Part shown: one piece after another, positions 1 through 55,876 of the stretch | Numbering within the stretch: position 1 is the stretch's first letter | Layout of the letters: the number at the start of each line of letters is the position of its first letter | Source of the DNA: Nomia melanderi | Taxonomy: Eukaryota > Arthropoda > Insecta > Hymenoptera > Halictidae | Length of the DNA: 64,000 nt | Assembly: GCF_051020985.1 (NCBI RefSeq) | Contig: NC_134999.1 | Location: 15,877,660 to 15,941,659 of the forward strand | Direction of reading: 5' to 3' | Position numbers and translations under genes: made by a program | The notes under the pieces: generated by a model | Databases searched by the model: none | What the model was told of the DNA's origin: nothing | What the model saw: only the letters and a program-made list of their open reading frames with translations

Positions 1-3000
1 AGATTAATTGTTTTTAGCTGGCTGAGAGTTTCCCATTCGCGCCTCTTGTCTGGGGCCTCGCCTCGATTCCGATTTGATTAATTAGTTCCCATTTACCCGG
101 GAAAATGGCTGCGAGAGGCTGCAGCACGCGATGGCGACTAACATTGGAAATTAAACTCGTCTCTCTATCCTTCCCCTCCTCATCTCTCTTTCCCATCTCT
201 CTTTCCCCCCCTTCTCTGCTGCAGCCTGTTCTCCGCCCGTTTGTTTGCCACCTCGTCGACGATAACACCGCGTATCTGGAAACTAGCTCTGGACTACGGG
301 AACATACCTGGAAACTAATTCGAGACTTCGGGAGCCATCCTCCGTGGTCGTCCGTGACCGGGAAGTTTCTTCGACCAACAAGAATCGTACGTGTACGAGA
401 TTGCTTACAGTCCATAATACTATCTTCTGCTGGGAAAAGCGACGCCGTGTCTTCAACGCCGGGGAAAGTGGCAGAGTTTCCCGTTTGTGCTCACGGCGAG
501 CGCGGTGCCATTCATATCCGGAAAAGTTGAACACCCCATTTCCCAATTGTATTTCACATAATTTTTACCATATTTTTTCGAGCTTTTCCTTCTTTTTGCG
601 CAACGATGTGCGTTGCGCTTTTTCCGGTTTGTTTGCTTTAACATTACCGATTTTCTACACCTTTCAAAGTTTCCACAGGATTTTCCACAGTTTTCCCCCC
701 CTCTGCGGTATATTTTTAGTACCGTGTGTGTTGTTATTTAAATCCGAAAGTTTAATTTATACTCCCCCATCTCGAAAACAACATTCGTCCGTTTTTCCCT
801 CTCTTCCGTTCACAGGGAAAGATGATTTTTCCTGGCTTTTCCAACAGTTTTCTTTCCAAGTTCCCTTGAGTTTTCCAGTTTCCCTCGAGGGACTTTTCTC
901 TTGAAAATTTCTCTTCCGCCTTGCATCCCAATTTTATTCAACTATTTTCCCTGTTATTTTCTTCTAACAGTAGAACGTAACAAAGCTCTTATTCTCCTAT
1001 TAATTATAACACATGTTAACAAATTTCAATAATATACAAGTTTCCGCTATCTTAATTACTACGTCATCGATACCACTACCACCAACATTAACAGAAATTC
1101 CAAAGAAAAAACAGTCCGAAAAATCTATCCCGAGGGGGGGGGATTCGAACCCATATCATCCTCGTGGCAGTCAACTACCCTACGCACTACACCACCAACG
1201 CTTCCCAACCAATCTCCTTAATTCCTACCTTTTCCCCAGCCCGCAGACTCATTACTCTCACAGAAAACAATTCTACAATCCCCCCAATTCTTCCATTCCC
1301 ACTAACACAAATTTACAAATCCCACATCCCTTTCTCCCAAACCACAAAGAAGACCTCATTTAAATTACCATTCACAAAAACAATAATCGTATCTACATTT
1401 TCAACACCCGAAACGACGGATTCCCGTCATTCAGCCAACGGTGCTCGTGAAACGGGAAATTTCCATCATCCAGCTGGATACGCGTTTAACATTATCGCGT
1501 CTAGTGCCCATTATCTTCCCCCTTAACGATTGTTGCGATCGAATCACGGCTCCCAACGCCGGTGTTCCAATCCGTGGACCGTGTTAGGGGATCAATGGTC
1601 TCCTCACGGAATCGATGGCTCGCGAAACGTGACGCAGAGGTCCCGTCAGATGGTAAATCTGTTCGTGCGCCCGGTCGCCACTCCGATTCCAAGTTTACAC
1701 GCGCGTTGGTCCGACCAATCGCGGCGAACTGGCTAAGTTTGCCGGCGCATAAATTACCGGGCGCGGGGGGCGTCTCGATTTCGACTGCGGCCGTAGGAGT
1801 TCGTCTACTCATTATCGGCGGGCCCCGTTTAATTATCCAACGCGCGCGGAGTATCGCAAGTTCCCTCGTCCGTGGAACAAACGAGCGGCGTCGGTTGGAT
1901 TAACGCGGGCTGACGCGCAGACGAGGACGGGCGGCGCGTGTAACTGCGCGTCCCGCGTTTAATTACGGCTTTAGTGTATCATTAATAAACATCAATAACC
2001 GGAGCCGAGCCGGCTTCCCTCCGCGTTCGCGCGCGCGCGCACCGCGTTATTAATTAGCGACGTTACAGGTAAGGGGTTTCGTAAACGTACACGGACGCTG
2101 TCGCCAACGGTTTTCATTTCGACCTGATACATGAACGGCCTCCGGCCTGACGTTTCCAATAATACATTCAGCGATAATTAATCCATCAATTTAACGATTG
2201 CTTCTGTATCGTTCGGCTGGGATGCCGCTGTATCAGATTGTGGATCTTTGAGTTTGTGGAATATATTGAATAGTCTGATTAAACGGACATATGGAAGCTT
2301 TTGATAATCCTTGGTTGAAAAGCGTTTGAACATTGTAAACTGTTACGATCAGATATTCTGTTTATCGGAACAGGTGGAATATTTTTAAGGAAAGCGAATG
2401 TAATGGGAGTTTGATGAGTAATTATGGCTGCTTCAAGGTTCTCGGTGGTATTATGGATAGTAAATTCGAATTGTGAGCTCGTCGAGAAGATTAGACAACG
2501 TCAATCTTCATCGGAATTAAGATTTGACGTTCGATTTACCTATGACATCTCTTTATCTCTATAATTTCGAATGATTTCCCTTGTTACCTTCATTCGAAGT
2601 CCATTATTATATTACTAACTGAAAACTGTCCATTAACTTCACTTACCCCTGAAAATATCCAGTTCAACGGCCGATAACCGAAACACGCGGAACCGACTTT
2701 GAAACGGCAGAAGTTTCGCAATAAGAAGAACGTAATGATTTCCTGTTCCAAGTGATCGATATTCCACATCCACGTTCCGTTTCGTAGCGCATTAACCGTT
2801 CAAGATATTCAAAACGATCTCGTAACATATTCAGCACGGGACCTCCCGTCCGGAAAGAAAGTATGAATGTTTCAAGAATGTGCCCCTCCGGAGGCACGTT
2901 GGTCGATGGGAATCGATTAATTTCGATATTATGCGACCGGCGGTATGCGTTCCCGGCAAATGGAAACCGTGTGTCGTACGGAGTAATTGCATTGTTAATC

Positions 3001-3064
3001 ACGATTCATCGGGGAGTACCGGCGTTTCCGGGCAGTCAGCAAATGAACGAAAAGGGCCACTTAC
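1..3064. other. Downstream intron of Kul, otherwise noncoding
   Basis: AT- and pyrimidine-rich at 160-1000, more GC-rich at 1400-2150. Open frames here are short and show no family signature or paired splice sites. No exon with the expected GPCC disintegrin text was found on the minus strand. The only discrete object is the tRNA-like sequence at 1129-1201. Confidence 0.6.
1129..1201 (-). repeat. tRNA-like sequence (tRNA-derived SINE head or pseudogene)
   Basis: On the minus strand a tRNA-like 5' half (GCGTTGGTGGTGTAGTG) is followed by GACTGCCACGA, which would place GCC in an anticodon loop (glycine-like), and by GGGTTCGAATCC, a perfect B-box/T-loop. The 3' side runs into a C-rich tract and does not pair with the GCGTTGG 5' end, so an acceptor stem is lacking. 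It is probably a pseudogene or a SINE head rather than a working tRNA. Confidence 0.5.
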
Positions 3065-46674
<43,610 letters not shown>

Positions 46675-47023
46675 CTGGAACATAAAAATAACATACATTA
46701 TTTCCAAGCCTCCCGTAACTGCTCGTGACACGTACTAAATCCAATATCTTCACCAATAACGATCGCAATCCGTTATCCAATACAATCGATCCTCAACCAC
46801 AAATTATTCTACTAAATCTCATCAACTCAATAACAGTAACACCTACATTCCACTGAACGTTACATCCAAATTATCGATTACCAATCAAAATCTATCGTCT
46901 CTAATATCTAATCTAATAAATCCAATATCACCAACAATATTCATCAATCCAACGCAATAGATTCCCAATGAAAAATCATTCAACCGAATATTTAGCAATC
47001 TCCACTGAATTCTATATTCCCCA

Positions 47024-47248
47024 TTGACCCTTTACACTCCGAATTTTCAATATAACCTTCTAGCAGCTCCGAATCATTTTTACTATGAGCTACCAACTAC
47101 TCTAGGAATGTTTACAATCAACAAATACTTCTATGAAAGATTCTCCTGCATTGTCATTAAAAAACACGTACAGGTTTAAAAATAACGTTTCACTAAGAAC
47201 GGAGTTATAAATCTATTTTACAATGGACAACGGAGTGCAAACGGTTAA
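47024..47248 (+). mobile_element. TTAA element, family A-like (A8)
   Basis: TTGACCCTTTACACTCCGAA left, ACGGAGTGCAAACGGTTAA right. First member of a contiguous train, sharing its right TTAA with F1. Confidence 0.7.
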
Positions 47249-47473
47249 CACGTTCAGTTCCACATGTACACAACTTTTGTAAAAAAATATTTTCAAGGAA
47301 CACATGGTCACGAATAGTGGTACGCGTTACAAAGCACCGAAACCATACAGCAACAATATGAAAATCTATAAAAACGACCAAAAACTTGAATGTAACTTAA
47401 TATTTTATTTAAACAACCACTACAGTGCATAAGTAAAATATAACCTAAACTTCCGTCGCACGGAACGCGTTAA
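47245..47473 (+). mobile_element. TTAA element, family F (F1)
   Basis: TTAACACGTTCAGTTCCACA left, CGTCGCACGGAACGCGTTAA right. Interior GTTACAAAGCACCGAAA and AACTTGAATGTAACTTAATA matches F2 and 59994-60190. Confidence 0.88.
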
Positions 47474-47745
47474 CCTTCTATGGGCCGAATTTTTGTTCAT
47501 GGTTATAACAAAATCTATGCTGTGCAAAATTAATAAACATTCACATATGAATACGGATTAACAATGTATTCAATAGTTTCAATAATTCCATGCAATTTCA
47601 TCCTTTCGCGCTTGGGCATGTAAAAGTTTAAGTTAACTGATTACTGAATTTTATTCACCACCTTGAGTGCAAAATGAAATGAATCAATAAGATGTCAATA
47701 TACTGATATGAGACTTCAAAGTTACATAAGCCTACAGAGGGTTAA
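47470..47745 (+). mobile_element. TTAA element, family U
   Basis: TTAACCTTCTATGGGCCGAA left, TAAGCCTACAGAGGGTTAA right (inverted match TTAACCYTCTRTRGGC). 276 bp, sharing a TTAA with F1 and with Q. Confidence 0.75.
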
Positions 47746-47924
47746 CACTATTTCTACCAACGGTGTCAAAAGATACCATTTGAAATTTTACTAAATTTTA
47801 TTAACCGTACATTCTAAATTGACTTTTCAACTTTTCCAATAACGATTACGAAATGGTCCATAGAAAATGTCCAAAATTCAATTGAGAAAAAATGATTAAA
47901 CCGAGGATACAATATTAACTAGAT

Positions 47925-48158
47925 AACTCTGGAATTTAGTTGGAAAAACCTCTGGTTCTGCGCGCAATAAAATCGAAAAATGGAGCGTGTACTCGTCGAA
48001 CGCTGGACGAATGCGCGTAGAATATATTTTAATGAAAAATCAAAGCGAAACAAAGAAGAATTACATGTTTATGTGAAAAAATAAAGAATTCATCGCTGAA
48101 AAGAATTAGTATCCTGTCAAGCTTTTCAATGACATGTATACTCGTCACATGCAGTTCA
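47925..48158 (+). mobile_element. TTAA element, family L (L2), nested in Q
   Basis: TTAACTAGATAACTCTGGAA left. Interior CGTGTACTCGTCGAACGCTG and AAGAAGAATTACATGTTTAT. Runs directly into J3 at TTCA (a mutated TTAA). Confidence 0.82.
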
Positions 48159-48604
48159 CACGTTGAATGCCGCACGATTTCATAGCGGAAAAAATTAAAT
48201 ATTAAATTATTCAATTGAATTGCATTACTATAACTGCACGTCCATCTAGCTGAACGTCATTAGATAGTATTATTTATAATATAGAAATATTTTCGAATAA
48301 TCATCGTTTAACACTAGGTTCACGGGCATTTATTGTACACTTCATTCTATTATTCCTAAAAGAATTGATGCTCGTTTGTTTAGATTGTGGAAACTGGAGA
48401 TTTGATAGTAGGTAAGTGGGGTACATGTCAGTGTGGTCGCATCAATCAAAATCGGCGTAAACATTTACAAAATAATATTTCTAAACTCCAATATGCGTCA
48501 ATTTGACGCGTTCCGTAAACCTAATGTTAATTGAGCGAACTAAAGTAAGTCGATTCGATTGGGGGTCACCGGTGACCCGCAGGGCATTCAAAGTGTTTGG
48601 TTAA
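48155..48604 (+). mobile_element. TTAA element, family J (J3), nested in Q and hosting K1
   Basis: CACGTTGAATGCCGCACGAT left, GGGGGTCACCGGTGACCCGC near the right end. J text is interrupted at TCATCGTTTAA by K1 and resumes TTGAGCGAACTAAAGTAAGT. Confidence 0.82.
48308..48530 (+). mobile_element. TTAA element, family K (K1), nested in J3
   Basis: TTAACACTAGGTTCACGGGC left; GCGTCAATTTGACGC then GTAAACCTAATGTTAA right. 223 bp with TTAA on both sides. Confidence 0.85.
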
Positions 48605-49384
48605 GTTAAAATTTCAGAAATCTATTGACACCATCGGTAGAAATAGTGTTAATAGCTCTCGCATTCCATGGAATCGTCGATTCGAATGCTCGCTCCAAGG
48701 GAAATTTAACGTTTCCTATGTATCGTGGTCAAGCTCTCGATTCCGTCCACGATCCCCCGAACGATCCTTTTCGATATTCCTTTTCGATGCTCCTCGAATC
48801 CCTTTTGTCCGTGAAGGACTTGAACTCTATGCGGGTGAACAACGCGGCCGATAGCCCGCGGAATAACCGTTGGCATGCCTCTCGAGTCACCTCAGCCATC
48901 TTTTCCCACGAACGCCGGGGCTGTGCTCGTAAATCGCGAGATTTACGCGTGCAAAAACCGCGTATGAGGAAATCGGCGTTTATATCACGTTTCCTCGCGC
49001 CGGCGTCGTCGTCCCCTCCCCACGCAACCTGTGCCCGACGTAACTGCGAATTTATATTCGGTTGATTCGTTGCATCATCGTAACGTATCAGATCGTCGAT
49101 GCATCGAAGGGCGCCGCATGTGTGATTCGATCGTTCCGGTTTTACGGGCTCCTATTCGCCGTTCGCGCTCCACCTCTTTGGTTCTTCACGCTGGACGAGA
49201 TATCGCGCGGAGAGTCCGAGGAGGATATCCCGAGCGGAAATATTCCGTTCCCGAAGTGGGGACTTTTCACGGTCTCGGCTACCGGACGAGTCAGACGTGG
49301 GATCTATTTCGGGACATGTCTGAGATAAGAATGAAGTATTCGTCTGGGCTCGGGGGAAAGCTGGGGGCGAGTCTGATTGGAGAT

Positions 49385-49740
49385 GGACGAAGGTTATAAT
49401 GGTGATGTTTGGGAGAATGGAAGTCTGTGATGGTGATGGCTCGAAGAACTTTTTATTTGTGGTTTTAGTGCTTTAAATTGGAGTTTGTGGCTTTGATGTG
49501 TTGAGAAATGAAGGTTTGTAGTTTTGATATTTTGGAAAATTGGAGTTTCTGATTTTAATGTTTTTGAAGCATTTGGAATTGCTAATTTTAATGTATGTGA
49601 AGATAGTTGTAATGGTGATGTTTGGGAGAATGGAAGTTTGTGATGGTGATGGCTCGAAGAATTTTTTATTTGTGGTTTTAGTGTTTTAAATTGGAGTTTG
49701 TGGATTTGATATGTTAAGAAATAAAAGTTTGTGGTTCTTG
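49385..49740. repeat. Tandem duplication, ~215 bp x 2
   Basis: GGTGATGTTTGGGAGAATGG, GATGGTGATGGCTCGAAGAA and TTTAAATTGGAGTTTGTGG occur at about 49400 and 49614. Confidence 0.9.
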
Positions 49741-50585
49741 TAATTTGTAACATTGAAAGTTTTAATTCTAATATTTCGATACATTTGAAGTTCCTAATTT
49801 TTGAAAGTGTGCAGATTGAGTTAGACTGAGAGTTACATTAGAATTAAGGTTAAAATTAATTGTGACTTCAAATTATAGCCGAGTTCGGTAAGATTTACGC
49901 TCACGTAAAACCCGAGTTAGCAATGAATCAAATCCAAATGGTAACATAATTAGAACGGAATGATGTTTAGATTAAACCAAAATTAGTCATGAACCAGTTA
50001 CCGAAGTCTAGATCACGATTGAATTTAATCCGAGATATGATCAGGTTAAATTTGAGTTAGTCACGAACTGATTTAGGTCAGAGGCATGTTCACGCTAGGT
50101 CCAAGTTAGTGAATAGTCGCTTAAATGGCTCGCCACAGGACAAATTACACGGTGAACGAAAACTTTCAGCGATGCAATGTCGCGTGTGGGCGCGGCGGCC
50201 ACGCAAATGCGCATCGATGTTTAATTGCATTTTAATATCCCGACTAAACGACTGCATACGTTCCCTCCCCTTGTTACAGCGGTCATGTATTATTCATTGC
50301 TCAATATTTACTCGACGTTTACCGTGAGTAAATGAGGCCACTTGCATGAATTTAACGCGATTCGTACAATCGCTCAATTGAAAGTACCAGAAGAAAATGA
50401 ACGATCACTATGAAAATCATATTTCCATTGAATCAGAGTATTATAAAACTCGATAATCAATCGAATATTTATTACCGTCAATAGTCCAAATACGTTGTAA
50501 TCAATCTCGTTAACAAAAGCCCTAACCAAATTCGAACAAAACAATAAAAACCAAAACAGCAGTAACTATTATAGACAAATCAAAT

Positions 50586-50831
50586 TTAATATGTTGAGTG
50601 TCGCACGATTTTGCTGAGAAAAATATACAAAATGAAGATAATGTGATATCAACTTGTATAATTGAATTAGGTTATTATTATTGCAGGTTTGAATTGTTGA
50701 ATGTCAGTGCATTAAGTAGTATTACTTATAATATAGGAAAGTTTTCAAATAATCATCGTTGAATCGAATGAATTATAGTAATTCGATTTGATTGGGGTCA
50801 CCGGTGACCCCAATGGCATTCAACGTGTTAA
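50586..50831 (+). mobile_element. TTAA element, family J (J1)
   Basis: Left TTGAGTGTCGCACGATTTTG, right GGGGTCACCGGTGACCCC, AATGGCATTCAACGTGTTAA. 246 bp, uninterrupted; best reference copy of J. Confidence 0.88.
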
Positions 50832-51079
50832 AAGAAAATCTAGACACTGACTAAACATCAAAACAACATCCATCATATGTTATAATCATGGTCTCACTGT
50901 CGCATAATGAAAATGGCTGTTTTTGGACAAAACTTGATAACTTAAAAAGTAGCTGATACGAAGAAATGCTTTAGACAAAAGTTGTAAGGTATAGAGGTAA
51001 ATATACGAAGGTTATATTTTCTTTACATTTACATTATCAAGATTGAATTTAGTCTATTCTAATTTACTCTAACATTGAA

Positions 51080-51370
51080 GAAACCACTGCACTACAAGCA
51101 AAATATAAAATTCCCGATGGCACAGGATGTTTTAAAAGACACCAAGACTTTCTGACGATTAACTGACTGACTGACTGACTGACTGAACTCTCTGACGGAG
51201 GTTGTCTGAATTTATTCTTGAACTTGTTCCTGATTGAACTTGTTCGTCACTGAACTTGATTGCTAATTGAAATTACTCTATTGTAATTTAATCTTTGATT
51301 GAAAAATTCAGTGCACTACAAGCAAAATATAAAATTCCCGATGGCACGGGATGTTTTAAAAGACCCCGAG
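51080..51370. repeat. Two-copy repeat around a (GACT)n tract
   Basis: GCACTACAAGCAAAATATAA, AATTCCCGATGGCAC-GGATG and TTTTAAAAGAC occur at about 51089 and 51312. Between them is a short GACT tandem (51164-51185). Confidence 0.9.
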
Positions 51371-52247
51371 ACCCCGAGCATTTCGAAACGCGAACTCGTG
51401 CAGAAGCTTATTTCGCAACATTTCATATCTGTCACGCGTTTAACGTTGCCTATTTGTTAGCGGCCGCTCGAGCCTGTCAATTGGATAGTCAAAAAACGTC
51501 AGAAACAGGTCGGCTCGTTGGACCTCGCAGCGTTGATCAAATCTGCTAGATCGACCGACCGCTCGAATTTCCCGCCGGTCAACTTTCCCGCCGATTTTCC
51601 GGCGCCGCGCATCCGTTCGCGCGTATAATTGAATTTTTAATACGCGAACGCCGAAACGCTTGTCAGATTACTAACAATTGATTAATTCGAGCGAAATTCA
51701 CCCCTACTATCCCCGTTATCCGTTCCCCACTTCGCTTCCTCGCTTCTCTTTCACCGTTGCCCAACGGAAACGCCGCGAATCGTTCGTTACGAATCAATTA
51801 ACGAGCGAACGCTGCGCGAGACTCCATGCTAGATCTCCGTTAATTAGCAGACACGTCATTAACGTTATGAATTATAATACACGCAGACACCGACTGGCAA
51901 CGGTACACAACATAATGTTTATGCGACCGTGTATTGTTTATTTGTCCGGGCTCGATTGTAATTCTAACAATCCTGTGGATGTTGTTCAAGCTGAGATCGA
52001 AAATTAATATTACTCGAGTGAAACAACGACGTTGCATCTGATGCGTTTAGGTAATCTTCGCTGCAATAATTGAAGCGTTCGAGGACTTTATCGGGAATTT
52101 TGTAATAACATAGAAGCAACGGTGAAGTATATTGAAATAATATTGTATGTTAATTGGTGTTAATTCTCATTGGTTCACATTTTTGAAACTATTCGTTTAA
52201 CACGTCGAATGCCATCCAATCAAGTCAGATTACTATTGTTCACTGAA

Positions 52248-52858
52248 TTAACCGTGCCAGACCGTTTTTTGAAGACTTTCCGTTCAGGCTTTACAATTGT
52301 ATTGTTTTGTTTCTGGAGTATGCCTTACAATGATTAAAATAACGCAAAAATCATAACTATCGAAGGAAGATCGTATAGTTTAAGATGCACAACACAACAA
52401 AGCAATTAATTTATTTTTTTAAGAATGAGCGAGTTGCATTTTCGTACATAATATTTTTTTATGTCTATATTAGTTTAAAATAAAACATTTTAGTTGAAAT
52501 ATATTTAATATTATATTTATGTGACAAGTTTGTATTAAATCAGGAAGGGATGTTACGGTGAACTTTGTTGAAACATGGTAAACATAAATGTGGTTTACCC
52601 ACACAACTATCGCAAAATGTTGCAACTTATATAGTACAGTTCCTTACCGATTGGGAACCGAATTTTTTAACGTTAAAACAAATCGCAGTAAAAAAAGTGA
52701 CTACAACGCCATGTGGGATATATACGTCCCACGATCAAATAAACGCCATAGTAATAGTATTGAGATGCCTATAATTGACTGCATAATACATTTTTAAAAA
52801 ATTCTTTATTTTACGATGACAATACCCTATGGCTTGAACGGAAAGTTCAGCTTGTTAA
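52248..52858. mobile_element. TTAA element, family T
   Basis: Left TTAACCGTGCCAGACCG and ACTTTCCGTTCAGGC; right GGCTTGAACGGAAAGTTCAG then CTTGTTAA. The palindrome GTGGGATATATACGTCCCAC lies at about 52712-52731. 611 bp; no intact transposase was seen. Its right TTAA is shared with A1. Confidence 0.68.
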
Positions 52859-53100
52859 CCCTTTGCACTCGGGAGGTGACTCTCAGTCACCACTCGATTT
52901 GACACACTAAAACTATAAAATCTGATATGCAATGTTTAACTTTGTATAATGACCCGATACATGAAATATTAGAACAAAATAGCTGTGTTCCTTAATGTAC
53001 TTGTAATTTCCCTTTGAGTTAGTCTCAAGGAATATCGTCTTCGTCTTGTCAAAAAATGTTAAATATTTCTAGTGAGAAACTCTCGAGTGCAAAGGGTTAA
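52855..53100 (+). mobile_element. TTAA element, family A (A1), best copy
   Basis: TTAACCCTTTGCACTCGGGA and GGTGACTCTCAGTCACC left, CTCTCGAGTGCAAAGGGTTAA right. 246 bp. Reference copy for family A. Confidence 0.92.
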
Positions 53101-53819
53101 ACGATGATTATTTGAAAACATGTCGAAATTTGCTCTACAATATAATAATTTATAACAGAAGAAGAATATTCCGTTGGAACTCACAAGAACTGAGTGATAT
53201 TTCTATTTGTTAAAGTCTGTTTAAAATCTTCACTACGGGTTTCACGCGTTATTGTATGGCAAGAGGTTAAGAAACAAATCATAGGGCAAGGGGTTAATCG
53301 ACGCTAAAGTAACTGTCGACGCTGCGACGCACGTACACATCGAATGTAACGCCGGATTTCCATTCGGCGCTCGAACGTCCGCGTCCGCGGCCAAAGTTAT
53401 TCCGCGGCGGGCAGGCATGCGCGGCCGGAGATTGCATCGCGTGTTGTTCGAGACGGAAACTCTTCTTTCGTTTTGTTGGAGCCGAGAGCTGTGTACAAAT
53501 AGAAGGTAAAACAGAAAGTAAACCAGGGGATGAGCGGGTGGATCTTGCCCGCGATACAGGGCCCCGTTGCTGTGTTTGCGGTCGCAAACAACACCGTGGG
53601 ATCCCGGAGAATACAGTTTTAATTGGCCGGTGTCTAACTCTGTTAACAAGTTGCAAAATTGAACGGCAAGGTCAACTGTCTGCTTAAGATGTCGCTCGGC
53701 TCCCGGGACTGAACTTTCTGTCCTCTGTTCTCGGCAAGTTCTGTTTTCCTTGCGCCCGGCAATCCCGTAGAAATGCAATTGGAATGAAACTAATACCTTG
53801 TGGAAACCGTGCGATGATA

Positions 53820-54069
53820 TTAACACATCGCGCGCCGACTAATTTTCAGAAAACTGAATTGTGCGGATGGCAATTTTCACTGAGGTCAACTTATATCACT
53901 ATACATAGAAAAACTCAGATATCATATTGTTACGTAATATATTTTAAATAGATAATCAGTTCGAATGAAATTTCATATTTCTTCAATGCTGTGGTAATTA
54001 GCGAAGTTGCATAGCGAAGTATCTTTACATAAAAACGAGATTTCTCGTTAACAATACGCAATGAGTTAA
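53820..54069 (+). mobile_element. TTAA element, family I (I2)
   Basis: 250 bp, the same length as I1. The interior is almost identical while the two termini differ. Its right TTAA is shared with a J-like element. Confidence 0.9.
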
Positions 54070-54450
54070 CACGTTGAACACCGCATGATTTCATATAGAA
54101 CAATATGCAGAATGGGAAACATATAATATTAAATCATTTGATTGAGTTGCGTTGTTATCACGAAATTCAATATAAAATATTGAATAAGATATCACACGCG
54201 AAATAAACAATGCTATTCCGTAATTTGTACAAGATGTTTCTTTATGTGAGTTGCAAATAATATTATTAACACGTGGAACGTTGCACAATTTCATACGGAA
54301 CAATACACAGAATGGGAAAAATATAATATTAAATTAGTTGATTGAGTTGCGTTGTTATTACGAAATTCAATATTAAATGTTGAATAAGATATCATACGTG
54401 AAATAAACAATTCTGTTCCGTAATTTGTGCAAGATCCACCTGTTTTAACA
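54066..54450. repeat. Two tandem J-like left segments
   Basis: TTAACACGTTGAACACCGCA and TTAACACGTGGAACGTTGCA each begin a ~190-200-bp unit with AGAATGGGAAA-ATATAATATTAAAT, TTGCGTTGTTATCACGAAATTC and GTAATTTGT-CAAGAT. Confidence 0.82.
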
Positions 54451-55426
54451 ATTTTTTCTATATTTATTTGTATTATCGCAATTGCACCATTTAAAGGTAA
54501 TATTTCTATAACTCCCAAATATTCTTGAATAAATAAATAGAGCGTCATATTAAGCTGTAATTGAATGAACTAACGTCGACGTGAGCCTCAAAATGAAAAG
54601 CAAAGGGTTAAAACTCCCCTTCGTTCTAGAAGAATCACCATCCACGGAACAATGGAGTATCATCTTCCGATTCGGGGACAATTCCAGGAGACTCTATAGA
54701 ACACCAGAAATCACCGAATTCGCCCCGGAGTGATTCGATTTCGACTGGGTGGGGCGGTTTAAAGAGCAAACAGGGGCAGGCGTCGAACGGCGACCAATCA
54801 GCCGTGATACGTCGTTAAACGGCGCTGTCTTTGAGTACCAATGAAAGCATCAAGATTGCTGGTGGGAAGGATTCCGGGGGAAGCGGAGTGTGGCCGGGCA
54901 ACAGTGGCCTTATGTATTCGTTCAAGTGGAAACTATGTATTTCGGTGCATCGGCGAATCAATGGGCTTTTGATCACGCCGCCCCGATAATTGGTACCAGG
55001 CTCGGACTGGCCTCGCTCCCTCGGCCAGGTTTGGTAACGGGCAGCCAGTAACGGCCGCCTCTGTTCCCGTTACCGAGAGCTGTTCAGCAATATTATCGGT
55101 CACCGGACACTTCGCTCGGAATGGAATCGAACGTTTATTAATTTCCCACCTCGGACGGTTCCGATCTGAATAACTCGAAGAAAAGCTGGCGACGCTCCGA
55201 GAAACTCGATTACAGTCTCTGCTAATTGCATCAGGACTTTTCTTAGTTCCCTCTCGTCCTCCTCTCGTCCTCATTAACCGGGCCGGTAGTGTTTTAGCTC
55301 ATTTCGCGCTTGATAGGCGAATCATGGTCGCTAGTTAGTTGGACGCAGCAGTGTCGTGGAGTTTGATGATTAACGTTGAAGATTGTGTGATGTGTTATAT
55401 AGACAGTATTGGAGTAGCTTTGTTCG

Positions 55427-55652
55427 TTAACATGTTAAACGAGTGTCATTGATGACTGACGCTTGAGTTTGCTTGGAAACAATTGTGAGGATCAAGATAA
55501 CTGATGTTGAATGCAGATGTTTAATAGCGTAACGAAGTTGATAACTTTGCAAGGATTGCAACAAATAATTAATAATTGTTCTTAGTTTTCTTTGGTGCGA
55601 GAGAATAATTACGAAAACATGGTCGAGATTTTCGTGGCGGTTAACTTGTTAA
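55427..55652 (+). mobile_element. TTAA element, family E-like (E6)
   Basis: TTAACATGTTAAACGAGTGT left, TTTTCGTGGCGGTTAACTTG then TTAA right. Interior AAGATAACTGATGTTGAATG matches E5. Confidence 0.7.
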
Positions 55653-55876
55653 TTTCTAGTGAAAAGTATTCTAGTGCGAGGGAGAATCTCGGGTGTTGGA
55701 TGATTAACTACAGTTCAAATATTCATTAGAAATGAGATGTTATGAGCAACTAGCAGACGCTACGTTGATTACTATTTGCAGAATCCTCTATTTAAGCTAT
55801 TCTATATTTTCAACGAAACTATGATTGAACAACAATCCTAATATAGAACTCCATTGTTACCAATCATCAACGAAAC

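Larger units (their letters stand above)
47742..48652 (+). mobile_element. TTAA element, family Q, hosting L2, J3 and K1
   Basis: Left TTAACACTATTTCTACCAAC and GGTGTCAAAAGATACC; right TTGACACCATCGGTAGAAAT and AGTGTTAA. About 180 bp of Q on the left and 50 bp on the right flank the inserted elements. Confidence 0.82.
52197..53125 (-). mobile_element. TTAA element, family J (J4), truncated, hosting T and A1
   Basis: Inverted J: TTAACACGTCGAATGCCATC, CAATCAAGTCAGATTACTAT, then T and A1 inserted at its internal TTAA, and J resumes ACGATGATTATTTGAAAACA. It lacks the GGGGTCACCGGTGACCCC block and its other end. Confidence 0.72.

Noticed and set aside
344..904. 186-codon plus-strand open frame
   Set aside because: Phe/Ser-rich translation of a pyrimidine-rich tract. 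No family match and no splice context.
48880..49000. Possible minus-strand Kul 5' exon ending at a GTGACT donor
   Set aside because: The required reading phase hits a stop just before the donor; no propeptide similarity.
48625..49399. Overlapping plus-strand frames in a GC-rich block
   Set aside because: Three frames compete, none shows a family signature, and composition explains their length.
53242..53826. 194-codon minus-strand open frame, the longest in the window
   Set aside because: No recognisable domain, no signal peptide or splice structure, and its end is family B terminal sequence (LPYDLFLNLLPY from the repeated CCCTATGATTT text).
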